Assembly (NCBI GenBank): GCA_902769585.1
Contig: CACXPT010000058.1
Coordinates: 1 to 33,432 of the forward strand
DNA from: an uncultured bacterium
Lineage (GTDB): Bacteria; Verrucomicrobiota; Kiritimatiellia; RFP12; UBA1067
Length of the DNA: 33,432 nt
Direction: 5' to 3'
The position numbers were made by a program, and so were the translations under genes. A model generated the notes under the pieces. That model did no database searches. It saw only the letters and a program-made list of their open reading frames with translations, and was not told the origin of the DNA. This document shows positions 7,328 to 16,081 of the stretch, piece by piece (position 1 is the first letter of the stretch; every line of letters begins with the position of its first letter).

Positions 7328-8152
7328 ATGGTCGTAACACGAGAGTCAACTTTCGATGACGCGGCGGCAGGGTGGCTTGGTTCCTGCTGGCGTCATTTTG
7401 TGTCGTTGTTCGCCAACATCGGGCGTGGAACGTGCCTGGCGCTTGAGTCGCTTGGCTACCTGCCGGCGACCGTGGTGAGGCGCGATTCGCGCGCGGCGAT
7501 GGTGCGGCAGTTCTACACGACGGGAATCAGGACGCTGCCCGTCATTACGGTGGTCGGGCTGTTCTCCGGCATGATCCTGGGTCTCCAGGTCGGGCTGGCG
7601 CTGCGGCGCTTCAACCAGGAGGTCTACCTTGGCGCGGCGGTTATGATCTCGCTCATACGCGAGATGGGGCCGTTCGTGACGGGCATCTGCCTCTCGGCAT
7701 GCGTTGGGTCCGCGCTCGCCGCGGAGCTGGGCACGATGACGGTGAACGACGAGGTGGCTGCGCTCGAGACGATGTCCATCTCGCCGGTGCGGTACCTTGC
7801 CGCGCCGCGCATGGGCGCGCTGCTCGTGATGTCGCCGATCCTTGCCTTCTACGCGTGCGTGCTGGGCGTGATCGGCGGCGGCCTCGTCGGCTACACGCAG
7901 CTGAACGTGCCTTTCCGTCAGTACATGGCGAGTGCGATGTCGATCGCCGAGCTGAAGGATCTTTTCGTCGGCCTCTTGAAGGCGACGGTGTTCGGCGTCG
8001 TGATAGGCGCCGTGAGCTGCCACGAGGGATTCGCCACCCGTCTCGGCGCGGTGGGCGTTGGCCGCGCCACGCAGCGGAGCGTGATCATATCGTTCCTGCT
8101 GATCCTGATGCTCGGCTACATGATCACGCGGCTGTTCTACTTCGAGTTCTAG
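7328..8152 (+). CDS. MlaE/YrbE-family ABC transporter permease
   Basis: A 274-residue integral membrane protein of the MlaE family, the permease of lipid-trafficking ABC systems that move phospholipids between the two membranes of diderm bacteria. Visible signatures are TGIRTLPVITVVGLFSGMILGLQ-type helix 1, a conserved REMGPFVTGIC region, and SISPVRYLAAPR, followed by four or five hydrophobic segments ending in LLILMLGYMITRLFYF. Length fits the family. No MlaF ATPase or MlaD substrate-binding gene is adjacent, so its partners must be encoded elsewhere. ATG 7328 is chosen over TTG 7307 because the -10 box lies at 7313-7318, inside the longer frame. Confidence 0.85.
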   Translation: MVVTRESTFDDAAAGWLGSCWRHFVSLFANIGRGTCLALESLGYLPATVVRRDSRAAMVRQFYTTGIRTLPVITVVGLFSGMILGLQVGLALRRFNQEVYLGAAVMISLIREMGPFVTGICLSACVGSALAAELGTMTVNDEVAALETMSISPVRYLAAPRMGALLVMSPILAFYACVLGVIGGGLVGYTQLNVPFRQYMASAMSIAELKDLFVGLLKATVFGVVIGAVSCHEGFATRLGAVGVGRATQRSVIISFLLILMLGYMITRLFYFEF

Positions 8153-8165
8153 GAGATGCGTCGAA

Positions 8166-9002
8166 ATGCTTGCCAAGGGAACCCCCACGAGCCTCAAGGA
8201 AGCCAGGACGGCGACGTTTCCTTGCGCCCTGACGATAGCCGGCAGCGATTCCGGCGGCAACGCCGGCATCCAGGCTGACCTGCGCGCGTTCCACGCCTAC
8301 GGCCTTCACGGCTGCACGGTGCTCACGGCGCTCACCGCGCAGAACCCGCGCGGAGTGCGCGCCGTGCACGTGGCGCCGCCCGCGTTCGTCGCGGCTCAGC
8401 TGGACGCCGTCTTCGAGATGTACGGCGTGAGGGCGCTCAAGACGGGCATGCTCGCGACGGTCGACGTTATCGAGGTTGTGGCTGAGAAGCTCGCGGCGCG
8501 TCCGCGCGTCAAGAAGGTGATCGATCCCGTGATGGTGGCGACGAGCGGGGCGAAGCTGCTGGCGGACGACGCGGCTGCGGCGCTCGCCGAGCGGCTGCTG
8601 CCGCTCGCGACGGTCATCACGCCGAACCTGCCCGAGGCGGAGGTGCTGCTGGGCGACGAGATCGGAACGGCGGCAGACGTGCGGCTTGCCGCGAAGACGC
8701 TCGCGCGGAAGTTTCGCTGTGCCGTCCTCGTCAAGGGAGGGCATTCGTCGGACGGCGCCGCGGAGGACGTGCTTTACGACGGGCGGCGGTTCTGCTCCTT
8801 CACGTGCCCTCGCGTGAAGGAGCCCGTATCGACGCACGGCACGGGCTGCACGCTCGCAGCGGCGATAGCTGCGGGACTCGCGCTCGGCACCTCGCTGGGG
8901 GACGCCGTGGAGAGGGCAAAAAATTACGTTTACGAAGCGATAAAGTTTTCGTATCATATTGGGCAGAACTGCGGCGTGCTAGGCATGCCAAAGAGGAGAT
9001 AG
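8166..9002 (+). CDS. thiD: Hydroxymethylpyrimidine/phosphomethylpyrimidine kinase ThiD
   Basis: A 278-residue ribokinase-fold kinase that phosphorylates HMP and HMP-P to HMP-PP for thiamine synthesis and salvage. Motifs include LTIAGSDSGGNAGIQADL near the N-terminus, ALKTGML, VIDPVMVATSG and the anion-hole/catalytic motif STHGTGCT near residue 225. AGGAG (8151-8155) directly follows the mlaE stop and is spaced 10 nt from ATG 8166. The gene forms a pair with the ThiM-like gene after 2 nt. A perfect 11-bp inverted repeat (8794-8823) lies inside the coding sequence. No thiE or thiC is nearby. Confidence 0.9.
   Translation: MLAKGTPTSLKEARTATFPCALTIAGSDSGGNAGIQADLRAFHAYGLHGCTVLTALTAQNPRGVRAVHVAPPAFVAAQLDAVFEMYGVRALKTGMLATVDVIEVVAEKLAARPRVKKVIDPVMVATSGAKLLADDAAAALAERLLPLATVITPNLPEAEVLLGDEIGTAADVRLAAKTLARKFRCAVLVKGGHSSDGAAEDVLYDGRRFCSFTCPRVKEPVSTHGTGCTLAAAIAAGLALGTSLGDAVERAKNYVYEAIKFSYHIGQNCGVLGMPKRR
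8929..8957 (+). promoter_or_regulatory. Possible internal promoter upstream of thiM
   Basis: TTTACG (8929-8934), 17 bp and TATCAT (8952-8957) lie in an unusually AT-rich stretch at the end of thiD. It lacks the TGn extension seen at the other promoters here, so support is modest. Confidence 0.3.
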
Positions 9003-9004
9003 TT

Positions 9005-9928
9005 ATGGCCAAAGAGCAACTGCAAGACATGGACGACATCTCGAGCGACGAGATGATCGTGAGGAAGAAGAAGGCGCCGGAGAAGAAGACCGGCGTCACG
9101 GCGGCTTCCGTCCTGAGGACGGCGGCGGACGCGCTTGATGCGCTGCGCGCGAAGCGGCCGCTGGTGCACTGCCTGAGCGAACACGTGGCGGCGCACTTCA
9201 CTGCGAACGCGCTACTGGCGCTCGGCGGGTCGTCGGCGGTGGTAGAGGACATGAGCGAGGTCCCTCAGTTCGTGAAGCTGGCGGACAGCCTTCTCGTCAA
9301 CACCGGCACCGTCACGAAGGCCCAGACCGAGGTGATGCGCGCAGCGGTGTCGCATGCGAACATGAACGGCAAGCCGTGGGTGCTCGATCCCGTGGCTGTG
9401 GGAATACTGCCGCTGAGGACGTTCATCGCCAAGGAGCTGCTCCGGCGCTTCCCGGCGATGATCCGCGGCAACGCGTCGGAGATACTTTTCCTAGCTGGCA
9501 ACGAGACCTCGATGTGCCGCGGCATGGAGTCGACCGCGTCGAGCGACGAGACGATCGTGCAGGCCACGCGCCTCGCTGGCGTCACTCGCGCGGCCGTGCT
9601 GGTGACCGGCGAGACGGACTACGTGGCAGGAGAGGGCGCGCCTGTGGTGGCGATCTCGAACGGCTCGCCGATGATGTCGCGCGTGGCCGGCGTCGGCACT
9701 GCGCAGGGCGTGTTCGGGGCCGCCTTCCTCGGCACGCTAGGCAGCAAGGCCCGCTGGGAGGCGACGCTCGCGACCGCGCTCGTCACGGCAGTGGCCGGCG
9801 AGATCGCCGCCGCGAAGACGTCCGCACCAGGATCATACCAGATCGCCTTCCTTGACGCGCTGGCCGCCATCAAGCCGGACGACATCGTGAAGCGCGGCCA
9901 CGTGAAGCTTATCGAGCGCGCATCATGA
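9005..9928 (+). CDS. thiM: Hydroxyethylthiazole kinase ThiM, with N-terminal extension
   Basis: A 307-residue ribokinase-fold protein matching ThiM, which phosphorylates hydroxyethylthiazole in thiamine salvage. Motifs include PLVHCLSEHVAAHFTANALLALGGSS, NTGTVT, WVLDPVAVG, IRGNASEI and VLVTGETDYV. Two features are odd. The first about 33 residues (acidic, then KKKAPEKK) are an extension not needed for the kinase fold. The usual GTGC motif near the phosphate-binding loop reads GVGT, so the cysteine is replaced by threonine. GAGGAG (8993-8998) is correctly placed before ATG 9005. The stop overlaps the next ATG by four bases. Confidence 0.85.
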   Translation: MAKEQLQDMDDISSDEMIVRKKKAPEKKTGVTAASVLRTAADALDALRAKRPLVHCLSEHVAAHFTANALLALGGSSAVVEDMSEVPQFVKLADSLLVNTGTVTKAQTEVMRAAVSHANMNGKPWVLDPVAVGILPLRTFIAKELLRRFPAMIRGNASEILFLAGNETSMCRGMESTASSDETIVQATRLAGVTRAAVLVTGETDYVAGEGAPVVAISNGSPMMSRVAGVGTAQGVFGAAFLGTLGSKARWEATLATALVTAVAGEIAAAKTSAPGSYQIAFLDALAAIKPDDIVKRGHVKLIERAS

Positions 9929-11454
9929 GGAGAACGTCGAAGAAGCCGCGCATCCTGATCGTCACTCCGGAGATCACGTATCTGCCGGAGGGCATGGGGA
10001 ACCTGGCGGGCAAGATGAGCGCGAAGGCCGGCGGCATGGCCGACGTGTCGGCGTCGCTCGTGGCGGCGCTCTTCGACCTGGGGGCCGACGTGCATGTGGC
10101 GCTGCCGCACTACAGGCGCATGTTCCACGAGGAGACGGGCCAGCTCGTCGCCGACGAGCTGCGCGTGTACAAGAGCCGCATGACGAGCGACCGCATCCAC
10201 CTCGCCGAGGACCGCTGCTTCTACTACCGCGACCGCGTCTATTCCCAGAGCGGCGCGAACCCGAAGCTCGCGCTCGCCTTCCAGCGCGAGGTGATCAACC
10301 ACTTCATCCCCGAGGTGCAGCCGGACCTCATCCACTGCAACGACTGGATGACGGGCCTCATCCCCGCCGCCGCCCGCCGCATGGGCATCCCCTGCCTCTT
10401 CACCGTCCACAACATCCACACGCACAAGCTCACGCTCGCAGAGGTGGAGGACGCAGGCATCGACGCCGCCGAGTTCTGGCAGAACCTCTACCTCTCGCGT
10501 CCGCCGTACAACTACTTCGAGTCGCGCGACACGAACCCGGTCGACCTTCAGGCCTCCGGAATCTTCGCCGCCCACTTCATCAACACGGTTTCCCCGACGT
10601 TCCTGAAGGAGATCGTAGACGGTTGGCACGACTTCATCCCCGACTCCATCCGCAGCGAGATACGCAACAAGTTCCACGCCGGCTGCGCGGCGGGCATCCT
10701 CAACGCTCCAGATCCGACGGACAATCCTGCGATCGACGAAAAGATCCCGTTCCGCTACGGCCCGGACAATCATGTGGAGGCGAAGCGCAAGAACAAGCTT
10801 GCCCTCCAGCACGCGCTTGGCCTGGAGGAGAACCCCGACGCGCCGCTCTTCTTCTGGCCGTCGCGCCTCGATCCCGTCCAGAAGGGGCCGCAGCTCCTCT
10901 CGGACATCTGCTACCGCTTCCTGGACAAGTACTGGGCGCAAGGCGCGCAGATCGCGATCATCGCCAACGGCGCCTTCCAGCAGCCGTTCTGGGACATCCG
11001 CAGCTTCCACAACATCGGCAATCGCCTCGCGGTGCACGATTTCGACGGACGCCTTTCGCAGCTCGGCTTCGCGGCGTCCGACTTCCTCCTCATGCCGTCC
11101 CTCTTCGAGCCGTGCGGCCTGCCGCAGATGCAGGCGCCGATCTACGGCTCGCTCGCCATAGCCCACAATACAGGAGGCCTGCACGACACCGTGGAGCCGC
11201 TCGACACGGCGCGGCACGTCGGCAATGGCTTCCGCTTCGACACCTACGACTCCAACGGCCTCTTCTGGGCCATGGACCAGGCGATGGAGTTCTGGTCGCT
11301 TCCTGCCAGCGTGCGAGCGTCGGAAATCTCGCGCATCATGACGGAATCGCTTACGCGCTTCAACCACGAAGCGTGCGCCCGCGAGTATATCAAGATGTAC
11401 GAGCAGATGCTTCACCGCCATCTCGTCAAGGACTTCTCCGACGGAAAGGCGTGA
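9925..11454 (+). CDS. glgA: Glycogen/starch synthase (GT5)
   Basis: A 509-residue GT-B glycosyltransferase of family GT5, which uses ADP- or UDP-glucose to elongate alpha-1,4-glucan. The N-terminal domain has KAGGMADVSASL (the KxGG nucleotide-sugar motif), DLIHCNDWMTGLIP and FTVHNIH. The C-terminal domain has WPSRLDPVQKGPQLL and LLMPSLFEPCGLPQMQAPIYGSLAIAHNTGGLHDTV-type donor-site residues. Length is normal. ATG 9925 overlaps the thiM stop (ATGA), so translation is coupled, although the two functions are unrelated. It likely builds intracellular storage glucan. Confidence 0.87.
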   Translation: MRRTSKKPRILIVTPEITYLPEGMGNLAGKMSAKAGGMADVSASLVAALFDLGADVHVALPHYRRMFHEETGQLVADELRVYKSRMTSDRIHLAEDRCFYYRDRVYSQSGANPKLALAFQREVINHFIPEVQPDLIHCNDWMTGLIPAAARRMGIPCLFTVHNIHTHKLTLAEVEDAGIDAAEFWQNLYLSRPPYNYFESRDTNPVDLQASGIFAAHFINTVSPTFLKEIVDGWHDFIPDSIRSEIRNKFHAGCAAGILNAPDPTDNPAIDEKIPFRYGPDNHVEAKRKNKLALQHALGLEENPDAPLFFWPSRLDPVQKGPQLLSDICYRFLDKYWAQGAQIAIIANGAFQQPFWDIRSFHNIGNRLAVHDFDGRLSQLGFAASDFLLMPSLFEPCGLPQMQAPIYGSLAIAHNTGGLHDTVEPLDTARHVGNGFRFDTYDSNGLFWAMDQAMEFWSLPASVRASEISRIMTESLTRFNHEACAREYIKMYEQMLHRHLVKDFSDGKA

Positions 11455-11472
11455 GATAGAAAGGAACAGCCC

Positions 11473-13680
11473 ATGACTAGACAATGGTCAATGCCACTCA
11501 ACGCTCTGTTTGTTGCGCTGACGGTGGTTGGGCTGTTCGTCCTGACGGGGTGGGCGGAGACGACGCCAGAATGCGACCTGCCGCGCGGTAGCCGTGCGCT
11601 CTGGGACATCAAGGCCCTCAACCAGACTCCGCGTACGTTCCCCGTGACGATTCCGTGCTCGAACGATTACGGACGCGTTCAGGGCGTCGAGCCGATCTTC
11701 ATAGAGGGAGAGCCGCTGAAGGGCAAGCCGACGCGCGTCTTCGCGTGGTGGGGGCTTCCCGAAGGCGCCTGTGCGGATCGCAAGGTGCCGGCGATGGTGC
11801 TCGTGCACGGCGGCGGCGGCACAGCCTTTGCCAAGTGGGTGAAGACGTGGAACGACCGCGGGTACGCCGCGATCGCGATGGACACGTGCGGCGGCATTCC
11901 GCAGGGCGAGCGCGACGGCAAACCGCATCCGCGCCATGAGTGGTCGGGACCTTCCGGCTGGGGCAGTTCCGTTGCGCAGATCGGCGAACCCATCCGGGAT
12001 CAGTGGACGTATCATGCGGTCGCGGCGGTCATGCGCTGCCACTCGTTCTTGCGCGCCCGCCCGGAGGTTGATGCGTCTCGCATCGGCCTGACGGGCATCA
12101 GCTGGGGCGGCTACCTGAGCAGCATCGTCGGCTCGGTCGACGACCGCTTCCGGTTCGCTGCGCCCGTATACGGCTGCGGTTTCTACGAACTCAACCCCGC
12201 GTGGCACACGATGGGCGGCGGCGGCGAGAAGCTGCGCGCCTGGTATGCGCTGTGGGACGCGAAGAACTTCTACGACAGCCCGGCGGGCGGGGCGCGGATT
12301 CCCTATCTCTGGTGCTGCGGCACGAACGACCGCTTCTATCCGCTGGATACGGTCCGCAGGAGCTGCAACATGCTGGACCGCACGGTGCCGCTCAATCTCT
12401 CGCTCAAGCTCAACATGCCGCACGCGCATCCTCCGGCCGGCGATCCGAAGGAAATTACGGTAATGGCCAACGCGATCTGCAAGGACGGGAAGCCGCTAAT
12501 CGACGTGACGCACGCGTGGCTGGATAAGGGCGTCGTCCTGCGGGCCGCATTCGACGCGCACGGGCGCACGGTGGCGCGGGCGGAACTGTTGTGCACATGC
12601 GACCCGAATCCGCTGCTGATGAAGCGGAAGTGGCAGGTGGCGGAGGTGAAGGATCTGGACAAATCCGGACGTCTCTCGGTATCCGTTCCCGAAGACGCCG
12701 TCATGTTTTTCGTGAACATCGTCGACTCGGAGGGCCTCGTGGCCTCCTCGCGGATCTTTGAGCGCGCGGACTGGGGACTCGTCAACCATCCGCGCAATCC
12801 GGCGACGGACTGGATGTCTGGCGGTTGCGGCGCGTTTGCGCACTACCTGGTCGGTAAGGACATGTTCGACCGCATCGGAGAATGCGATGTTCAGGGACTG
12901 GCGAAGCAGATTGCTGAGATGCGTCCGGATTGGTTCTGCATCACCCTCGGTCAGAACTCGGGCTACATGTGCTCGCCGAACGACACGTACGAGCGCATCT
13001 GCGGCTATCCGAAGGGTTCCCACTGCTCGACGCGCGACATCCCGGCGGAACTGATCGCCGCCCTGAAGCCGAGCGGCATCAAGGTCATGCTCTACCTGCC
13101 GTGCCAGACACCGAACCGCGATCTTCACGCCGTGAAGGCCTTCGGCTTCCCGGCCGAGAAGGAAAACCATGACCGCGTGATCAACGTCGCGGCGGCCCGG
13201 CGCTGGGCCGAGGTGATCGAGGAGTGGAGCCGCCGGTACGGGAAGGACGTCGCAGGCTGGTGGTTTGACGGAAGCTATCGCTGGATTCGCTTCAACGACG
13301 AGATCGCCGAGCTCTACACGGCCGCCGTCAAGCGCGGCAATCCAGACGCCGTGGTGGCGTTCAACGAGGGCGTGCGCTCGCCTGTCCGCCGGTGGACGCT
13401 GGCGGGCGATTACCTGGCCGGCGAGATCAACGAGCCGCTGAAGGAGTCGTGCGGCGCGCGCTGGTTCGACGACCGCCAGTGGCATGTGCTGACCTTCGCC
13501 GGGTCGTTCTGGGGTCGTCCGGAGTGCCGCTACGAGGATCGCCAGTGGATCGAGTGGATGAGCCCGATCCTGAAGAACGGCGGCGCGGTCACGATCGACT
13601 TGGCGATCGACCGTCCGACGGGACGCCTCAACGAAAACCAAGCCGCGCAGCTGACGCGCGTGTTCAAGGCGTGCCGGTGA
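11473..13680 (+). CDS. Exported two-domain enzyme: alpha/beta-hydrolase esterase fused to a GH29-like (alpha-L-fucosidase-type) domain
   Basis: A 735-residue protein with a signal peptide (residues 1-29, ending near GWAETT) and AAAGGA 8 nt before the ATG. Residues about 65-330 are a dienelactone hydrolase/acetyl-xylan-esterase-like alpha/beta-hydrolase with oxyanion region LVHGGGG, nucleophile S210 in GISWGG, acid D286 in GTNDRF and H317 or H319 in MPHAHP. Residues about 330-440 form a beta-rich linker. Residues about 455-735 look like a GH29-type barrel: AKQIAEMRPDWFCITLG, then GIKVMLYLPCQT, then GWWFDG with D599 in the place of the fucosidase nucleophile. The fusion suggests coupled de-esterification and glycan cleavage outside the cell. 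Substrate is unknown, and the GH29 assignment rests on pattern only. Confidence 0.75.
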   Translation: MTRQWSMPLNALFVALTVVGLFVLTGWAETTPECDLPRGSRALWDIKALNQTPRTFPVTIPCSNDYGRVQGVEPIFIEGEPLKGKPTRVFAWWGLPEGACADRKVPAMVLVHGGGGTAFAKWVKTWNDRGYAAIAMDTCGGIPQGERDGKPHPRHEWSGPSGWGSSVAQIGEPIRDQWTYHAVAAVMRCHSFLRARPEVDASRIGLTGISWGGYLSSIVGSVDDRFRFAAPVYGCGFYELNPAWHTMGGGGEKLRAWYALWDAKNFYDSPAGGARIPYLWCCGTNDRFYPLDTVRRSCNMLDRTVPLNLSLKLNMPHAHPPAGDPKEITVMANAICKDGKPLIDVTHAWLDKGVVLRAAFDAHGRTVARAELLCTCDPNPLLMKRKWQVAEVKDLDKSGRLSVSVPEDAVMFFVNIVDSEGLVASSRIFERADWGLVNHPRNPATDWMSGGCGAFAHYLVGKDMFDRIGECDVQGLAKQIAEMRPDWFCITLGQNSGYMCSPNDTYERICGYPKGSHCSTRDIPAELIAALKPSGIKVMLYLPCQTPNRDLHAVKAFGFPAEKENHDRVINVAAARRWAEVIEEWSRRYGKDVAGWWFDGSYRWIRFNDEIAELYTAAVKRGNPDAVVAFNEGVRSPVRRWTLAGDYLAGEINEPLKESCGARWFDDRQWHVLTFAGSFWGRPECRYEDRQWIEWMSPILKNGGAVTIDLAIDRPTGRLNENQAAQLTRVFKACR

Positions 13681-13693
13681 TCTCGCGATCGTC

Positions 13694-13722
13694 TTCCGTT
13701 GGCCGTCCGGAAATGGTATACT
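13694..13722 (+). promoter_or_regulatory. Promoter for proC, probable leaderless transcript
   Basis: TTCCGT (13694-13699), 17 bp and TATACT (13717-13722) preceded by TGG. Seven bases separate the -10 from ATG 13730, so transcription should start at or next to the A of the ATG. No Shine-Dalgarno sequence is present. Confidence 0.65.
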
Positions 13723-13729
13723 GTTGCGC

Positions 13730-14536
13730 ATGAAAACCACACTTGGATTCTTTGGCGCAGGCAAGATGGCGGAGGGCATCCTCGCCGCCGCCGCCCTGCA
13801 GAAGGACTTTGACCCACAGGCCGTGCTGATGGCCGAGAAGGTGCCCGCGCGCGCGAAGGAGCTCGCGAAGAGGTACGGCGTGCGCACCACGCCTGACGCG
13901 AAGGACGTGGCGAAGTCAGCGCGCGTGATCTTCCTTGCGGTGCGTCCGCAGGATCTCGCCGCGCTTGCCGCCGACGTGAAGCCGTTGCTCACGAAGAAGA
14001 CGCTCGTCGTATCCATCGCCGCCGGCAAGTCGCTCGCCACCCTGAAGAAGGCGCTTGGCCGCGACGTGCGCCTCGTGCGCGTGATGCCGAACCTTGCGCT
14101 TCGCGCCAAGGAGGGCATGTGCGCGATCTGCCCCGCCTCCAACGCTACGAAGGCGGACGTCGCGCGCGTCGCCAAGATACTGAACGGCGCAGGGCGCACG
14201 GTCGTCCTGCCTGAGCGCAACTTCGACGCGGTCACCGCGCTCTCTGGCTCCGGCCCTGCTTTCTTCGCGTTCATGGAGCAGGCCATGGCGGAAGGGGGAC
14301 GTGCGCTCGGCCTGCCGCCGGACGCCGCCCGCCTCCTCGCGGAGCAGACGATGCTCGGCACGGCGGCATACCTGCGCCAGAGCGGTGCGGACCTTGAGAC
14401 GTTCATCTCCGGCGTCGCCACGCCTGGCGGCACGACGGCGGCAGGCATGGACGTGATGCGCGCGAGCGACTTCAAGAAGATCGTCGCCGCCACGCTCAAG
14501 GCCGCAAGCGACCGCTCGGCAGAGCTTGGCCGGTGA
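13730..14536 (+). CDS. proC: Pyrroline-5-carboxylate reductase
   Basis: A 268-residue cytoplasmic enzyme that reduces 1-pyrroline-5-carboxylate to proline with NAD(P)H. The Rossmann motif FFGAGKMAEGIL is at the N-terminus. The C-terminal dimer and substrate-binding motifs ALSGSGPAFF and ISGVATPGGTTAAGMDVM are intact, and length is normal. ATG 13730 is chosen over TTG 13724 because the -10 box ends at 13722. The symporter gene follows after 22 nt and may share the transcript. Confidence 0.92.
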   Translation: MKTTLGFFGAGKMAEGILAAAALQKDFDPQAVLMAEKVPARAKELAKRYGVRTTPDAKDVAKSARVIFLAVRPQDLAALAADVKPLLTKKTLVVSIAAGKSLATLKKALGRDVRLVRVMPNLALRAKEGMCAICPASNATKADVARVAKILNGAGRTVVLPERNFDAVTALSGSGPAFFAFMEQAMAEGGRALGLPPDAARLLAEQTMLGTAAYLRQSGADLETFISGVATPGGTTAAGMDVMRASDFKKIVAATLKAASDRSAELGR

Positions 14537-14558
14537 CTTTGGCGCAGACCGGTGATTC

Positions 14559-15722
14559 ATGAAAATCAAGATAGGGATTCTGCCTAAGCTGTTCATCGCG
14601 ATCGCGCTCGGCGCGGCGATAGGACTCGTCTCGCCGGACTGGGTCATGCGGTCGCTGAACTGCTTCCGCGACACGTTTGGCCAGTTCATCAAGTTCTTCG
14701 TGCCGTTCATAATAATCGGCCTGGTGACGCCAGCCATCGCGGACACTGGCCGCACGGCGGGCAGGACGCTCCTCCTCACGATGGGAATCGCCTACGCTTC
14801 TACGCTATTTGCGGGATACTTCGCATACGGCGTGGCGTGCGGCGTGTTCCCGGTGATCATGTCGGGCGGGTTCCAGGAAGCCGCTACGCGAACCTTCCCA
14901 GCGTACTTCTCTATCAAGATCCCTCCGGTAATGGGTGTCACCACGGCGCTGGCGGTCGCGTTCCTGGTCGGCCTCGGCATCATCTCGTCGAAGGCCGAGG
15001 TGCTGGAGCGCGCTGCACACGAGCTTCGCGACATCGTGTCGCGCGCCCTCAGCACGGTGTTCGTGCCGCTCCTGCCGTTCTACGTGCTCGCGACGATGGC
15101 CGACCTCACCGGTAGCGGACGTCTCGCGCTCGTGGGCGGCGGATGCATTAAGATCATGGGCGTTGCGCTCGCCACCACCACCGTCGTGCTGATCGTGCAG
15201 TTCACAATCGCCGGAATCGTAACGCGGCGGAATCCGCTCAAGGCGCTCTGGACGATGCTGCCCGCCTATCTCACGGGATGGGGGTGTTGTTCCTCTGCCG
15301 CCACTATTCCATACACGCTTGCGCAGACACGCAAGAACGGAGTCTCTGAGGAGACGGCTGAACTTGTGATTCCGCTCTGCGCCAACGTCCACCTTGCGGG
15401 TTCGATGGCGAACATGGTCATATACGCGGCAGGCTTCGCGGTGCTTGCCGGCGAATCGCTACCGCTCGTCGCATATACCGAGTACATACTGATGGTCAGC
15501 GTGACTGCTGTCGCATCGCCTGGCGTCCCCGGCGGCGTCGTTCTCGCGTGCGCCTCGATCGCGGAGGCTGCGCTTGGATTCTCGCCCGAGCGCTACGCCA
15601 TCATGATTGCGGTCTACATGGCGCTGGACGGCATGGGAACCGCATGCAACCTGACTGGCGACGGAGCCATTGCGATGCTCGTGGACAAGTTTCGCGGCCG
15701 GGCCGGGAGCACCGAGGCATAA
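14559..15722 (+). CDS. Dicarboxylate/amino acid:cation symporter (SLC1/DAACS family)
   Basis: A 387-residue inner-membrane transporter of the GltP/SdcS family, which couples uptake of dicarboxylates or acidic or neutral amino acids to Na+ or H+. Several transmembrane helices are visible. The re-entrant loop 1 signature reads CCSSAATIPYTL (usual form SSSATLP). The substrate-binding helix reads GMGTACNLTGDGAIA, with the conserved N and D residues. It lies between proC and a DUF4186 gene. Its stop overlaps the next ATG by one base (TAATG). Only a weak ribosome site precedes ATG 14559. Confidence 0.87.
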   Translation: MKIKIGILPKLFIAIALGAAIGLVSPDWVMRSLNCFRDTFGQFIKFFVPFIIIGLVTPAIADTGRTAGRTLLLTMGIAYASTLFAGYFAYGVACGVFPVIMSGGFQEAATRTFPAYFSIKIPPVMGVTTALAVAFLVGLGIISSKAEVLERAAHELRDIVSRALSTVFVPLLPFYVLATMADLTGSGRLALVGGGCIKIMGVALATTTVVLIVQFTIAGIVTRRNPLKALWTMLPAYLTGWGCCSSAATIPYTLAQTRKNGVSEETAELVIPLCANVHLAGSMANMVIYAAGFAVLAGESLPLVAYTEYILMVSVTAVASPGVPGGVVLACASIAEAALGFSPERYAIMIAVYMALDGMGTACNLTGDGAIAMLVDKFRGRAGSTEA

Positions 15723-16081
15723 TGGTGGGCCAAGAGAACTACGAAAAGGCGTTTGAGCGGCTGAGAAAATCTAGGTTCCGCAGCCGGTTCCATCTTTCGG
15801 ATTCGGATCGGAGCTATATCGCAGAAAAGGGGATGGAGACGATTCGAAGGCATTGCGAGGACTTTGTCCGAACGCGCCTCGCTCCTGCCAACCCGCCCAA
15901 TGACGGCAGGCAGACGCCCATGCGCGGGCATCCCGTCTTCGTCGCGCAGCACGCTTGCGCGTGCTGCTGCCGCGGTTGTCTTGCAAAGTGGTGGAAGGTG
16001 CCGCGCGGCGTGGAGATTCCTGCAGCTCGCCAGCAGGGGATAGTCGATTTCTTGATGGCGTGGATAGCGTTAGACCTCTAG
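15722..16081 (+). CDS. DUF4186 family protein
   Basis: A 119-residue protein matching the DUF4186 family by recalled consensus: FERLRKSRFRSRFHLS near the N-terminus, KGMETIRRHCEDFVRTRLAPA, QTPMRGHPVFVAQHACACCCRGCLAKWW and a C-terminal FLMAWI. The cluster of cysteines with H suggests metal binding. Function is unknown. The ATG overlaps the stop of the symporter gene. The 3' end overlaps the convergent murCB gene by 12 bp (16070-16081). Confidence 0.85.
   Translation: MVGQENYEKAFERLRKSRFRSRFHLSDSDRSYIAEKGMETIRRHCEDFVRTRLAPANPPNDGRQTPMRGHPVFVAQHACACCCRGCLAKWWKVPRGVEIPAARQQGIVDFLMAWIALDL

Noticed and set aside
8794-8823. Perfect 11-bp inverted repeat in thiD as a terminator or attenuator
   Set aside because: It lies inside the coding sequence with an 8-nt loop, no T-run follows, and both arms encode ordinary conserved-region residues; probably chance.
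8130-9004. TPP riboswitch upstream of the thiamine genes
   Set aside because: Only 13 bases separate mlaE and thiD, and nothing resembling the conserved CUGAGA/thi-box core was seen there.
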